From CAYVAR01 sp964449675 (GTDB lineage Bacteria > Patescibacteriota > Microgenomatia > UBA10105 > UBA927): a DNA stretch of 57,184 nt. Under the pieces are notes generated by a model that was not told the origin of the DNA, searched no databases, and worked only from the letters and a program-made list of their open reading frames with translations. Shown piece after piece: positions 47,964 to 56,478 of the stretch. Position 1 is the first letter of the stretch; every line of letters begins with the position of its first letter. A program made the position numbers and the translations under genes. The stretch covers positions 1-57,184 of the forward strand of contig CAYVAR010000004.1 in NCBI GenBank assembly GCA_964449675.1. The letters run 5' to 3'.

Positions 47964-49520
47964 ATGCCTCGTACAAAAGCTGGATGGGGGATGGTTGTGC
48001 TTATTGCTTTCCTATTCCTAGGCACTTACTTTGCAAGTCGCCTTACAAATCTCACCTCAATCCCTATATTTACCGATGAAGCTATCTATATCCGCTGGTC
48101 GCAAATTGGCGCACAAGATGCCAATTGGCGCTTCATCTCCCTAGTTGATGGCAAACAGCCTATGTTTACTTGGGTCATGATGGTGCTATTTAAGCTTTTG
48201 CCTGGAGACCCGCTTTTTATAGGTAGGCTTCCGTCGGTTATATCCGGAGCTATTTCAATGGTCGGATTGTGGTTTGTCTCATGGGAACTATTTAAAAATA
48301 AAAAAGTAGCATTTCTTTCAAGTATCCTCTACCTTATTTCCCCCTTTAGCTTTGTATATGATCGTATGGCCCTCTATGACAGTATGACGGCTATGTTTTA
48401 TGTATGGTGTCTTTATGTGAGCGTTCTTTTAGTGAGAAGGCTTCGACTTGATATTGCGCTTATATTAGGCATGCTTTTGGGAGCTGGTATGCTAAATAAA
48501 ACTATCGGTTTTTTGAGCCTATATTTACTGCCAGGTACGCTTCTCTTATTTGATTGGAAAAAAGAGAATCGGGTACAAAGACTTCTTCGGTGGGCAGCGC
48601 TTGTTTTTGTTGCTGCTTTGATATCACAAGCCTTATACAGTGTACTTCGATTATCACCACTATCTCATATGATTAAACAAAAAGATGCACTTTTTGTATA
48701 CCCAATGTCTGAGTGGATTACCCATCCATTTACGTTTTTTGTTGGGAATATGCGGGGACTTTTGGATTGGGTCATTTATTATCCTACCGTTCCAATATTT
48801 ATCGCATCGCTTTTTCCCATTCTTTTATTGTGGCAAAAGACGCGTGAGAAATTGCTACTTTACGGCTACTGGCTTGCGCCATTTATAGCGCTTGCACTTT
48901 TTGGACGTGTACTTTACCCGCGATTTATTTTTTTTATGACTCTGCCACTTTTGGTTACCGCGTCTTTGACTGTCGATTGGATTATGCGTAAATTCCGGTG
49001 GTCATTATTTGGCATATGCTTACTTCTCATTGTTTTTGTCCCGAGCATGCTTACTGACTACTATCTATTATTTGATCCCATTCATGCGCTTATTCCTCAA
49101 GCTGATCGAGGACAGTATATAAATGATTGGCCCGTTGGGTGGGGAGTACGAGAAGTAAATACCTATTTATTTGAAGAATCAAAAAAAGGACCGCTGACTA
49201 TCTATACCGAAGGAACATTCGGTCTTTTTCCGTATGCTATAGAAATCTACCTGGTAGACAAGCCTAATATTGAGATTTATGGTATATGGCCATTACCAGA
49301 GGAAATTCCGGATGCGATGGTAGAAAGCGCCCGGAAAAAGCCAACATATGTGGTTATTAACCAAATGGAAACAACACCCCTTTGGCCTATCGAGCTAATA
49401 GCATCATACAAGAAAGGATTACGGGTTGATCGAACGCTTCGATTCTACAAAGTAATAGCGCCCCAAAAAGAAACGTATAATAGTAAAAAAAATGAGAAAG
49501 ACACGACTATTTCTTTATGA
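47964..49520 (+). CDS. PMT/ArnT-like GT-C membrane glycosyltransferase
   Basis: Membrane protein of 518 residues with about 11 helices. The acidic loop after helix 1 reads SIPIFTDEAIYIRWSQI, with the Asp-Glu characteristic of GT39/GT83 enzymes, then GKQPMFTWVMMVLFKL. LYLISPFSFVYDRMALYDSMTAMF follows the family pattern of a conserved aromatic-acidic helix. A soluble tail (about 385-518) begins after the last helix. Lipid-phosphate-linked sugar is the presumed donor. It has its own promoter and overlaps the next gene by 4 nt. Confidence 0.85.
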   Translation: MPRTKAGWGMVVLIAFLFLGTYFASRLTNLTSIPIFTDEAIYIRWSQIGAQDANWRFISLVDGKQPMFTWVMMVLFKLLPGDPLFIGRLPSVISGAISMVGLWFVSWELFKNKKVAFLSSILYLISPFSFVYDRMALYDSMTAMFYVWCLYVSVLLVRRLRLDIALILGMLLGAGMLNKTIGFLSLYLLPGTLLLFDWKKENRVQRLLRWAALVFVAALISQALYSVLRLSPLSHMIKQKDALFVYPMSEWITHPFTFFVGNMRGLLDWVIYYPTVPIFIASLFPILLLWQKTREKLLLYGYWLAPFIALALFGRVLYPRFIFFMTLPLLVTASLTVDWIMRKFRWSLFGICLLLIVFVPSMLTDYYLLFDPIHALIPQADRGQYINDWPVGWGVREVNTYLFEESKKGPLTIYTEGTFGLFPYAIEIYLVDKPNIEIYGIWPLPEEIPDAMVESARKKPTYVVINQMETTPLWPIELIASYKKGLRVDRTLRFYKVIAPQKETYNSKKNEKDTTISL

Positions 49521-51037
49521 ATGTGTTGAGAAAAAAAACACTTTGGTATGTAGGTATAATCTTTGCGGCTTTTATAATTCTCTGGCCTCTTTTGCGGAAA
49601 GGATTTTATATCTCCGATGATGGAGAATGGATGGTCATACGACTTTCTGCCTTTTATCAAAGTTTAGCAGAAGGTCAGTTTCCGGTACGGTTTCTAGGAC
49701 GGTTAAACAATAGCTATGGGTATCCGGTTGCTAATTTTCTTTATCCGGGATTCTTATATATAGGTTCTATATTTCACTTTATTGGATTTTCTTTTGTCGA
49801 TTCAATAAAGCTTATACTCGGGTTTTCAACTCTGGGAAGCGCCTTTTTTTTGTTTGCATGGCTATCGTATAACGTGAGTACATTAGGAGCATTTGTCGGC
49901 AGCATAAGTTATTTGTTTGCTCCATACTTAGTTTATGATTTATATACCCGTGGGTCTGTCGGAGAGATATTGGCACTCCTTGCCGTTAGCGTTGCTTTAT
50001 ATAGCATTGATGCGAAGAAACGATGGCTTTTTCCTCTCAGTATCGGTTTACTTATCGTAAGTCATAATTCTCTCGCCCTTATTTTCTTTATTTTTTTACT
50101 TTTATATATTTTAATTTTGCATTACCGAGGTTTTTTGCTTCCGATGATACTTGGTATTGGGTTGGCATCTTTTTTTTGGATACCAGCATTAGTAGAAAAA
50201 TCATTTGTGCGATTTGATAGTCTGAACATATCTAATCCTGCAGACTATTTTATTTCAAAAGAATCATTTTGGCTTTTGGGACTTCCTTTTTTTATAGCAT
50301 TGTATCTTCTTCTTTCATCAAGAAAAAAGAAATCGACTAGGTTAGTTTATATGTTGATACTATATATTGTAAGTACGTGGCTTGCTACAACGTTATCAAA
50401 ACCGCTTTGGTCGACGCATATATTGAGTAGTCTTTTTCAATTTCCATTTAGGATGCTTAGCGTGTCGCTTGTCACGGGGTCATTTCTTGTAGCGTCGGCT
50501 ATCGATGTGTCTACCAAAAAGCGTTTGTTATTGTCGATTATACTTATCAGTTTGGGATTTTTTATTGTATTTCCTCGCGTAATGAATATCTCTTTTATAA
50601 ATCGTCCCGAAGGGTACTATACGACGAATGAAGCAACGACTACCGTGACCAGCGAATATATGCCCCGATGGGTACATGAAATTCCAAATGAAAGAACGCC
50701 CAGTAAAGTAATCGTTCATAAAGGCAACGCAAAAGTAATTTCCGCAGTAATGTCTACGCAAAAAATTGATGTTTTTCTTGACGCAAAAGAAGAAAGTGTC
50801 ATTCAACTCAATACTATTTATTACCCCGGATGGGGAATTACCGTAGATAATATATCTCAAGAGATCTCGTATCAAAACCCGCAAGGAATTATGCGGGTTA
50901 CAGTGCCAACAGGTACGCATAGACTTATTGCTGAATTTCGAGAAAATATACCACGATTTTTGGCAGACGTTGTCAGTGCTATAAGTATCATTGGTTACGG
51001 GATTTACCTAGTAAAAATAAACAGAAACCACGTATGA
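49517..51037 (+). CDS. YfhO/PTPS-related multispanning membrane protein (first copy)
   Basis: Membrane protein of 506 residues with about 11-12 helices and a C-terminal beta-rich outer part (about 375-480). The start motif GFYISDDGEWMVIRLSAFYQSLAEGQFPVRFLGRLNNSYGYP and LFAPYLVYDLYTRGSVGEILALL match the 6-pyruvoyl-tetrahydropterin-synthase-related domain family, a large GT-C-like group with no confirmed activity. The YYPGWGITVD segment near the end is shared with the next gene and with YfhO proteins that help glycosylate lipoteichoic acids. It overlaps both neighbours by 4 nt. Confidence 0.78.
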   Translation: MNVLRKKTLWYVGIIFAAFIILWPLLRKGFYISDDGEWMVIRLSAFYQSLAEGQFPVRFLGRLNNSYGYPVANFLYPGFLYIGSIFHFIGFSFVDSIKLILGFSTLGSAFFLFAWLSYNVSTLGAFVGSISYLFAPYLVYDLYTRGSVGEILALLAVSVALYSIDAKKRWLFPLSIGLLIVSHNSLALIFFIFLLLYILILHYRGFLLPMILGIGLASFFWIPALVEKSFVRFDSLNISNPADYFISKESFWLLGLPFFIALYLLLSSRKKKSTRLVYMLILYIVSTWLATTLSKPLWSTHILSSLFQFPFRMLSVSLVTGSFLVASAIDVSTKKRLLLSIILISLGFFIVFPRVMNISFINRPEGYYTTNEATTTVTSEYMPRWVHEIPNERTPSKVIVHKGNAKVISAVMSTQKIDVFLDAKEESVIQLNTIYYPGWGITVDNISQEISYQNPQGIMRVTVPTGTHRLIAEFRENIPRFLADVVSAISIIGYGIYLVKINRNHV

Positions 51038-52710
51038 TCCTAAAAAGATATTTTATACCACTTGTATTGCTTTTGTTTTTTAGTTTTTGGAGCATTCGAC
51101 CACTACTGGTTTCAGGATTTTTTTCTATGCATGATGATACACAAGTGGGACGAGTCATTAGTATGGGAAAGGCCCTGCGAAACGGTCAATTTCCTGTTCG
51201 ATGGGTGAGCGATTTAGGGTATGGGTATGGTTACCCGATTTTTAATTTCTACGGACCACTTCCCTACTACGTTGGTGGTACCCTTTATGCACTCGGAATA
51301 TCCGGGATTTTGGCTACGAAAATCATGTTTTTCATAGGTATTGTCGGAAGTGGTTTGGCTATATATTTTTTACTTTCTCGATTTGTTGGAACCGGCGGCG
51401 CTTTATTGGGTGCGCTTCTCTATCTCTATGCGCCGTATCATGCAGTTCAAATTTACGTTCGAGGGGCAGTCGGAGAATTTTGGATACTTGTCTTTTTGCC
51501 GCTTATTCTTCTAGGTTTATTTGCCCAGCAGGCAAAACTTACGAGAAAAAAAGGAATACTTATAGGAGCTATAGGACTAGCCGGCGCAATACTTTCTCAT
51601 ACACTTCTTGGATATGCCACAGTATTTTTTTTGGGGTTTTTTCAGTTATGTTACATCGTTATTACATACTTTCGTAAACGTATTCACTTGTCTCTTATTT
51701 CTTATCATTTATCACTTCTTTTTCTTGGTCTTGCTCTTTCTGCTTTTTTCTGGCTTCCCGCGGTTTTTGAAATGGGCTACACCGCGGTCGCGGGTCAAAT
51801 TGGGCCTACTGCAAATTTTGACGACCATTTTGTTTGTTTATCGCAACTATGGAATTCACCATGGGGGTTTGGGGGATCAGCACCGGGATGTGTAGATGGT
51901 CTATCATTTAAATTAGGAAAGCTTTCTATAGCTTTTGCTGCAATTTCAATAGTTTTATGGTATCTGAAAAGAAAAAAGGGATACGCTCCCGGTGGATTGT
52001 TTTGGTCCTCATTTCTTCTATCTATTGGCTCAATATATATAATGACATCTTTATCTTACTGGTTTTGGGAAATCATCCCCGGATTTTCATATATCCAGTA
52101 TCCATGGCGTTTTCTCGCCTTTAGTAGTCTCGGCTTATCTATAATAGGAGCATATTTCGTTACATTTATAGAGCGATCAATGTACCAATGGCTTATACTT
52201 ATAATAGCTATTTTTGCAATTGTTGCAATCAATGTAAAATTATTTGTACCGCAATATGTATATGAAAAAAATTCTAAAGATTTTGAAAACAACGCAGAAC
52301 TACGGTGGCGAGTTTCAAGGATATCCGATGAATATTTACCAACTGATTTTGTTCGACCAAAAGATCCATCCGATGTAGCCGGGGCGGTGATACCAAACAG
52401 AGAGGGTAGAATGGTCGATACTGAGATCGATACAGAGGTTTATACAAAAGCGTTTATAACTCTTTCAAAAGAAGAAGACGTTATCATTTCCCGCGCGCAC
52501 TTTCCAGGATGGCGATATTTTATAGAAGGAAAACAATTTAGTCCTGGTATTGTAAACGGATTACCGATCCTTCACATGCTAAACGGTAAGCGTGTTGTTG
52601 AAATGAGATTTACTGATACACCCGTCCGTCTCATTGGAAATATTGTCAGCATAGCCGCGTTTATATGGGTTATTTATTATATTTCATATGGAAAAAAAAC
52701 CATCGCTTGA
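51034..52710 (+). CDS. YfhO/PTPS-related multispanning membrane protein (second copy)
   Basis: Paralogue of the preceding gene, 558 residues. It shows the same motifs: GFFSMHDDTQVGRVISMGKALRNGQFPVRWVSDLGYGYGYPIFNFYGPLPYY, APYHAVQIYVRGAVGEFWIL, and a C-terminal HFPGWRYFIEGK. The first Asp pair (HDD) sits where the first copy has SDD. It is likely a GT-C-type glycosyltransferase that uses a lipid-phosphate donor. Tandem position and differing outer loops suggest separate acceptors. It overlaps the following GT2 gene by 23 nt. Confidence 0.78.
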   Translation: MILKRYFIPLVLLLFFSFWSIRPLLVSGFFSMHDDTQVGRVISMGKALRNGQFPVRWVSDLGYGYGYPIFNFYGPLPYYVGGTLYALGISGILATKIMFFIGIVGSGLAIYFLLSRFVGTGGALLGALLYLYAPYHAVQIYVRGAVGEFWILVFLPLILLGLFAQQAKLTRKKGILIGAIGLAGAILSHTLLGYATVFFLGFFQLCYIVITYFRKRIHLSLISYHLSLLFLGLALSAFFWLPAVFEMGYTAVAGQIGPTANFDDHFVCLSQLWNSPWGFGGSAPGCVDGLSFKLGKLSIAFAAISIVLWYLKRKKGYAPGGLFWSSFLLSIGSIYIMTSLSYWFWEIIPGFSYIQYPWRFLAFSSLGLSIIGAYFVTFIERSMYQWLILIIAIFAIVAINVKLFVPQYVYEKNSKDFENNAELRWRVSRISDEYLPTDFVRPKDPSDVAGAVIPNREGRMVDTEIDTEVYTKAFITLSKEEDVIISRAHFPGWRYFIEGKQFSPGIVNGLPILHMLNGKRVVEMRFTDTPVRLIGNIVSIAAFIWVIYYISYGKKTIA

Positions 52711-53410
52711 TATCGTTATACCCGTATATAACGAAGCTAATGACCTGAGAAAGAGCATAACGACACTAGTGCGCTACCTAGGTGATCATTTGAAAGACTT
52801 TGTCTGGATGGTGACTATTGCTGATAATGCATCAACGGACGCGACGCTCACCATAGCAAAGGAGGTAAGTCGCAAAATAAAAAATGTACACGTAGTGCAT
52901 CTAGATCAAAAAGGCAGGGGGCGAGCGGTGAAATATGTTTGGCAAAAATCTCAAGCGGACATTGTTTCATATATGGATGTTGATCTGTCTACGGATTTAA
53001 AACACTTTCCTCCCCTCGTACGATCTCTTCTTCGTGGATACGACATTGCAATAGGATCTCGTAACGTGCGAGGAGCACGTGTCTATGGTCGAAATCTCAT
53101 GCGAACTGCAACGTCCAAAGGATATATTATGCTTATTAAATTTCTTTTTTGGGTACATTTTACTGATGCGCAGTGTGGTTTTAAAGCAGTGACTCGTCAG
53201 GTCGCCCATAAACTTATTCCGAAAGTTGTTGATAACGAATGGTTTTTTGACACAGAACTTCTCATATTGGCGGAGAAGTTAGGGTATCGAATTTATGACG
53301 AACCTGTGACGTGGATAGATAATCCTGGATCAACCGTACGAGTATTAAGCACAGTGAAAGGTGATCTTATGGGTCTGAAACGACTCTTTATCACTCGTCC
53401 TTGGAGATAA
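52688..53410 (+). CDS. GT2 glycosyltransferase, polyprenyl-phosphate hexose synthase type
   Basis: GT-A enzyme of 240 residues. DIVIPVYNEANDL, IADNASTDATL, GRGRAVKYVW and the metal site YMDVDLSTD are visible. FTDAQCGFKAV and YRIYDEPVTWIDNPGS match the DPG group, though the nucleotide motif is ADNAST instead of VNDGST. It likely charges a polyprenyl phosphate with a hexose for the upstream GT-C-like enzymes. It starts inside the preceding gene (23-nt overlap). Confidence 0.88.
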   Translation: MEKKPSLDIVIPVYNEANDLRKSITTLVRYLGDHLKDFVWMVTIADNASTDATLTIAKEVSRKIKNVHVVHLDQKGRGRAVKYVWQKSQADIVSYMDVDLSTDLKHFPPLVRSLLRGYDIAIGSRNVRGARVYGRNLMRTATSKGYIMLIKFLFWVHFTDAQCGFKAVTRQVAHKLIPKVVDNEWFFDTELLILAEKLGYRIYDEPVTWIDNPGSTVRVLSTVKGDLMGLKRLFITRPWR

Positions 53411-53496
53411 TATGCTCTGGAAACAAAACATATTGTTTCGGGTATGTCTTCTTCTAGAGTGGATCCGCTAACTCGTGGATACAGTAAGAAGAGTAT

Positions 53497-54957
53497 ATGA
53501 GCATGGAAGATAGTATTACTATTGATGTAATTAAAAAAAAATCCCTCTCCGGTGTAATAGCTTTGACGTCCCGGACATTTATACTACAACTTATTGCGTT
53601 TGGCGCGACATTTCTGCTAACTATTTTTTTAAGTCCGTCTATTTTTGGAATTTTCTACGTGGTATCGGCAGTTATTTCTTTTTTAGGATATTTTTCTGAC
53701 ATCGGTCTTGCAGCTGCTCTTATACAAAAAAAAGATGCTTTACATGATGACGATTTGCGTACGACATTTACTATTCAGCAGGTGTTAGTTGGTGCAATTG
53801 TGGTCACCGTACTTATAGTGGCCCCATATATTGGAACATTTTACCGTCTTGATAGTTCTGGGGTAACACTGCTGCGTGCTCTCATTTTTTCATTTTTTTT
53901 ATCATCGCTAAAGACTATTCCTTCAGTACTTCTTGAGCGAAATCTTGAATTTCAGAAGCTTATCATACCGCAGATTTTAGAAACTCTTGGATTTTATATA
54001 GTAGCCGTTGTGTTAGCCTGGAAGGGATATGGAGTGACGAGTTTTACCTGGGCAGTCATGACCCGAGGGATAGTAGGTCTTGTTGCGATGTATATGGTTT
54101 CTCCATGGCGGGTATCGCTTGGTTTTTCAAAAAGTGTTGCGAGGAAACTTCTTCGATTTGGTATTCCATTTCAGCTCAATTCATTCCTAGCTCTTATGAA
54201 AGATGATCTTCTTACGGTTATGTTAGGTAAAATTCTTCCATTTTCGCAGGTTGGGTATATTGGATGGGCAAAAAAGTGGGCTGAGGTACCTCTAAGGCTC
54301 ATCATGGATAGTATTATTCGAGTAACATTTCCTGCATTTTCACGCCTCCAGCACGATAAAGAACTTCTTGGAAAAGCTATAGAAAAAACGCTATTTGGAT
54401 TATCACTCACCATATTTCCTCTATCTATAGGACTGCTTTATTATGTTGGACCTTTGATACATATTATTCCTGCTTATGAAAAATGGGAACCAGCTCTATT
54501 AAGTTTTTATATATTTGCTATCGCCTCGGCAATTGCGAGTCTATCAACGCCACTTACTAATGCGCTTAATGCTGTTGGACACATTAAGACGACATTGTAT
54601 CTTATGGTTCTTTGGACCACTAGCACGTGGATTCTCACGTTAATTCTTATCCAACTCATTGGATTTAACGGAGTATCGTTATCGCTTCTTCTTATTACGT
54701 CTACTATTATTCTTGTCGTACATCTTGCAAAACGTATATCAGCATTTTCGTTTTCTACCAGTGTGCGAGTGCCGCTCGTTGGCGCAGCGCTCCAGGCAGT
54801 GGTATACCAGATTTTTAGATTAATCCTTCCGCAAGGATCACTATGGCTTATTATTTCGGCATCTTTGGGTGTTATAATTTATATAAGCACTGTTTGGGTT
54901 TTTGAACGTAAACGCGTAGTGCAGTTACTTAGTCAATTATCCCTATGGAAACGATAG
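53497..54957 (+). CDS. Wzx-type polysaccharide flippase
   Basis: MOP-superfamily exporter of 486 residues with about 12-14 helices. Early sequence SLSGVIALTSRTFILQLIAFGATFLLTIFLSPSIFGIFYVV, the SDIGLAAALIQKK motif, LLERNLEFQKLIIPQILE and LRFGIPFQLNSFLALMKDD are typical of lipid-linked oligosaccharide flippases of the Wzx/TuaB group. It would turn undecaprenyl-linked units of the surface glycan to the outside. Alternative start at ATG 53503. The 86-nt gap upstream holds a 7-bp hairpin (53420-53439) and no clear promoter. Its last 13 nt overlap the next gene. Confidence 0.9.
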   Translation: MSMEDSITIDVIKKKSLSGVIALTSRTFILQLIAFGATFLLTIFLSPSIFGIFYVVSAVISFLGYFSDIGLAAALIQKKDALHDDDLRTTFTIQQVLVGAIVVTVLIVAPYIGTFYRLDSSGVTLLRALIFSFFLSSLKTIPSVLLERNLEFQKLIIPQILETLGFYIVAVVLAWKGYGVTSFTWAVMTRGIVGLVAMYMVSPWRVSLGFSKSVARKLLRFGIPFQLNSFLALMKDDLLTVMLGKILPFSQVGYIGWAKKWAEVPLRLIMDSIIRVTFPAFSRLQHDKELLGKAIEKTLFGLSLTIFPLSIGLLYYVGPLIHIIPAYEKWEPALLSFYIFAIASAIASLSTPLTNALNAVGHIKTTLYLMVLWTTSTWILTLILIQLIGFNGVSLSLLLITSTIILVVHLAKRISAFSFSTSVRVPLVGAALQAVVYQIFRLILPQGSLWLIISASLGVIIYISTVWVFERKRVVQLLSQLSLWKR

Positions 54958-55865
54958 CTGTTGTCGTATCAGCGAGAAATGAAGAGGCAAAGATAGGCCG
55001 ATGCCTTACATCTGTACGCCAGTTAGCGGATGAAATTATCGTGATCGACAACGAATCTACCGATCAAACACGGGTTATCGCAAGACAGTTTACTCCTTCT
55101 ATTTTTGAAAGAAAAAATAATCCCATGCTCAACGTAAATAAAAATTACGGTTTTACCAAGGCAAAAAGCGACTGGATACTCTCTTTGGATGCAGATGAAG
55201 AGATCCCCGTAGAACTTGCCAAAGAGATAGAGCTCGTTCTTTCCCAAAACAAGAAGCAAATGAGTCAAGTTCAAGGTTACTGGATACCCCGTAAAAATAT
55301 ACTATTTGGCAAATGGATTACTCACGGGTTGTGGTGGCCGGATGAGCAGCTTCGACTTTTTCGTCGTGGGAAGGGAAAGTTTCCATGTAGACACGTACAT
55401 GAATACATCGACGTTGACGGGCTAACCGCTCATCTTACACACGCATTCATACATCATAATTACGAAACTATTTCTCAATTTATCTACAAAATGGATACGA
55501 TATATACAGAAAATGAAGTACAAAAGCTGACTAACTCGAGTTATCAACTTGCTTGGTATGATTGCTTACGGTTTCCTGTATCTGACTTTGTAAAAATATA
55601 CTTTGCGCAGTCCGGATATAAAGATGGCCTCCATGGGTTAGTATTAAGCTTGTTACAATCGTTTTACTCATTTATTGTATTTGCCAAGCTTTGGGAAAGA
55701 CAGAAGTTTCGTGCCATAGAAATACCTCTTGACGATGTGGCAACAGAGTTAAAAGACTGCGCAAAAGATATTCGATATTGGATGATATCAGCTCAAATTC
55801 AGAATAGTCACTCTTTTATTTCTCGCATATGGTACAAAATTCTTCGCCGATATGTATCGCAGTAA
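54945..55865 (+). CDS. GT2 glycosyltransferase of the WaaE/KdtX-like type
   Basis: GT-A enzyme of 306 residues. AVVVSARNEEAKIGRCLTSV begins the fold, IVIDNESTDQT is the nucleotide site, and SLDADEEIP the metal motif. YWIPRKNILFGKWITHGLWWPDEQLRLFRR is the family-specific stretch shared with lipopolysaccharide-core glucosyltransferases such as WaaE. C-terminal helices (about 220-300) may bind the membrane. It probably adds a sugar to the lipid-linked glycan on the cytoplasmic side. Starts within the flippase end and overlaps the next gene by 14 nt. Confidence 0.9.
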   Translation: METIAVVVSARNEEAKIGRCLTSVRQLADEIIVIDNESTDQTRVIARQFTPSIFERKNNPMLNVNKNYGFTKAKSDWILSLDADEEIPVELAKEIELVLSQNKKQMSQVQGYWIPRKNILFGKWITHGLWWPDEQLRLFRRGKGKFPCRHVHEYIDVDGLTAHLTHAFIHHNYETISQFIYKMDTIYTENEVQKLTNSSYQLAWYDCLRFPVSDFVKIYFAQSGYKDGLHGLVLSLLQSFYSFIVFAKLWERQKFRAIEIPLDDVATELKDCAKDIRYWMISAQIQNSHSFISRIWYKILRRYVSQ

Positions 55866-56475
55866 TATCCAAATAGTAGTTGTATTTATACTTTTTTTCA
55901 TCGCAGTCAATATGTTGTTTTTGGACATCGTGGTGTTTTCAAACACGAGACCAAAGGAATCTATTAGTGTTGTCACAAATACGCCACTAGTAGTAAGTGA
56001 AACCACGTCATGTCCTACCGCGTGTCAAACCATGATGAGCGGGTATATAGATGCACATCTTGCTTCGGAGTCATCTACGATTGTTGTACCACAACAAAAC
56101 ATTATCAAAAGCCAGTCAAAAGAGTTTTATATCCCATTAGGTGTGGGTACGACACGGAGCAATCAGTACGAGGAATTGTTCGGAGCTGAGGCGACAATAG
56201 ATAGTCGTAATTATGGAAGCATAAAGCAAGTAACGTTTGAGGTATTTTTAAGAAATCCGACGGGCAATGGCCGCGTCTGGGCAAAGTTATTTAATGTAAC
56301 CGACAAGCATGATGTGTGGTATAGCGAAGTATTTATGGAGGGAAGTAGTGTGACGAGAAAAGAGGCGGTGATCAACGTCGAACCTGGTAACAAACTTTAT
56401 CGGGTTATGCTTAAATCTTCTCTTGGATACGATGCGTATGTAGATGCTGCTCGTATTAAAATTGTTACCCAGTGA
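55852..56475 (+). CDS. Membrane-anchored beta-rich protein of unknown function
   Basis: Protein of 207 residues. One N-terminal helix (about 8-28, IVVVFILFFIAVNMLFLDIVVF) is followed by a linker with two close Cys (TSCPTACQTMM) and an outer domain (about 85-207) of alternating beta strands: EFYIPLGVGTTRSNQYEELFG, TFEVFLRNPTGNGRVWAKLFNVTDKHDVW, DAYVDAARIKIV. The pattern resembles a jelly-roll carbohydrate-binding fold, but no catalytic residue is clear. I do not recognise a named family. Placement between glycosyltransferases suggests a role on the surface glycan. Confidence 0.7.
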   Translation: MYRSNIQIVVVFILFFIAVNMLFLDIVVFSNTRPKESISVVTNTPLVVSETTSCPTACQTMMSGYIDAHLASESSTIVVPQQNIIKSQSKEFYIPLGVGTTRSNQYEELFGAEATIDSRNYGSIKQVTFEVFLRNPTGNGRVWAKLFNVTDKHDVWYSEVFMEGSSVTRKEAVINVEPGNKLYRVMLKSSLGYDAYVDAARIKIVTQ

Positions 56476-56478
56476 CGC

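Noticed and set aside
53420..53439. Intrinsic terminator before the flippase gene
   Set aside because: GAAACAA and TTGTTTC form a 7-bp stem with a 6-nt loop, but no T-run follows and the genes on both sides belong to the same locus.
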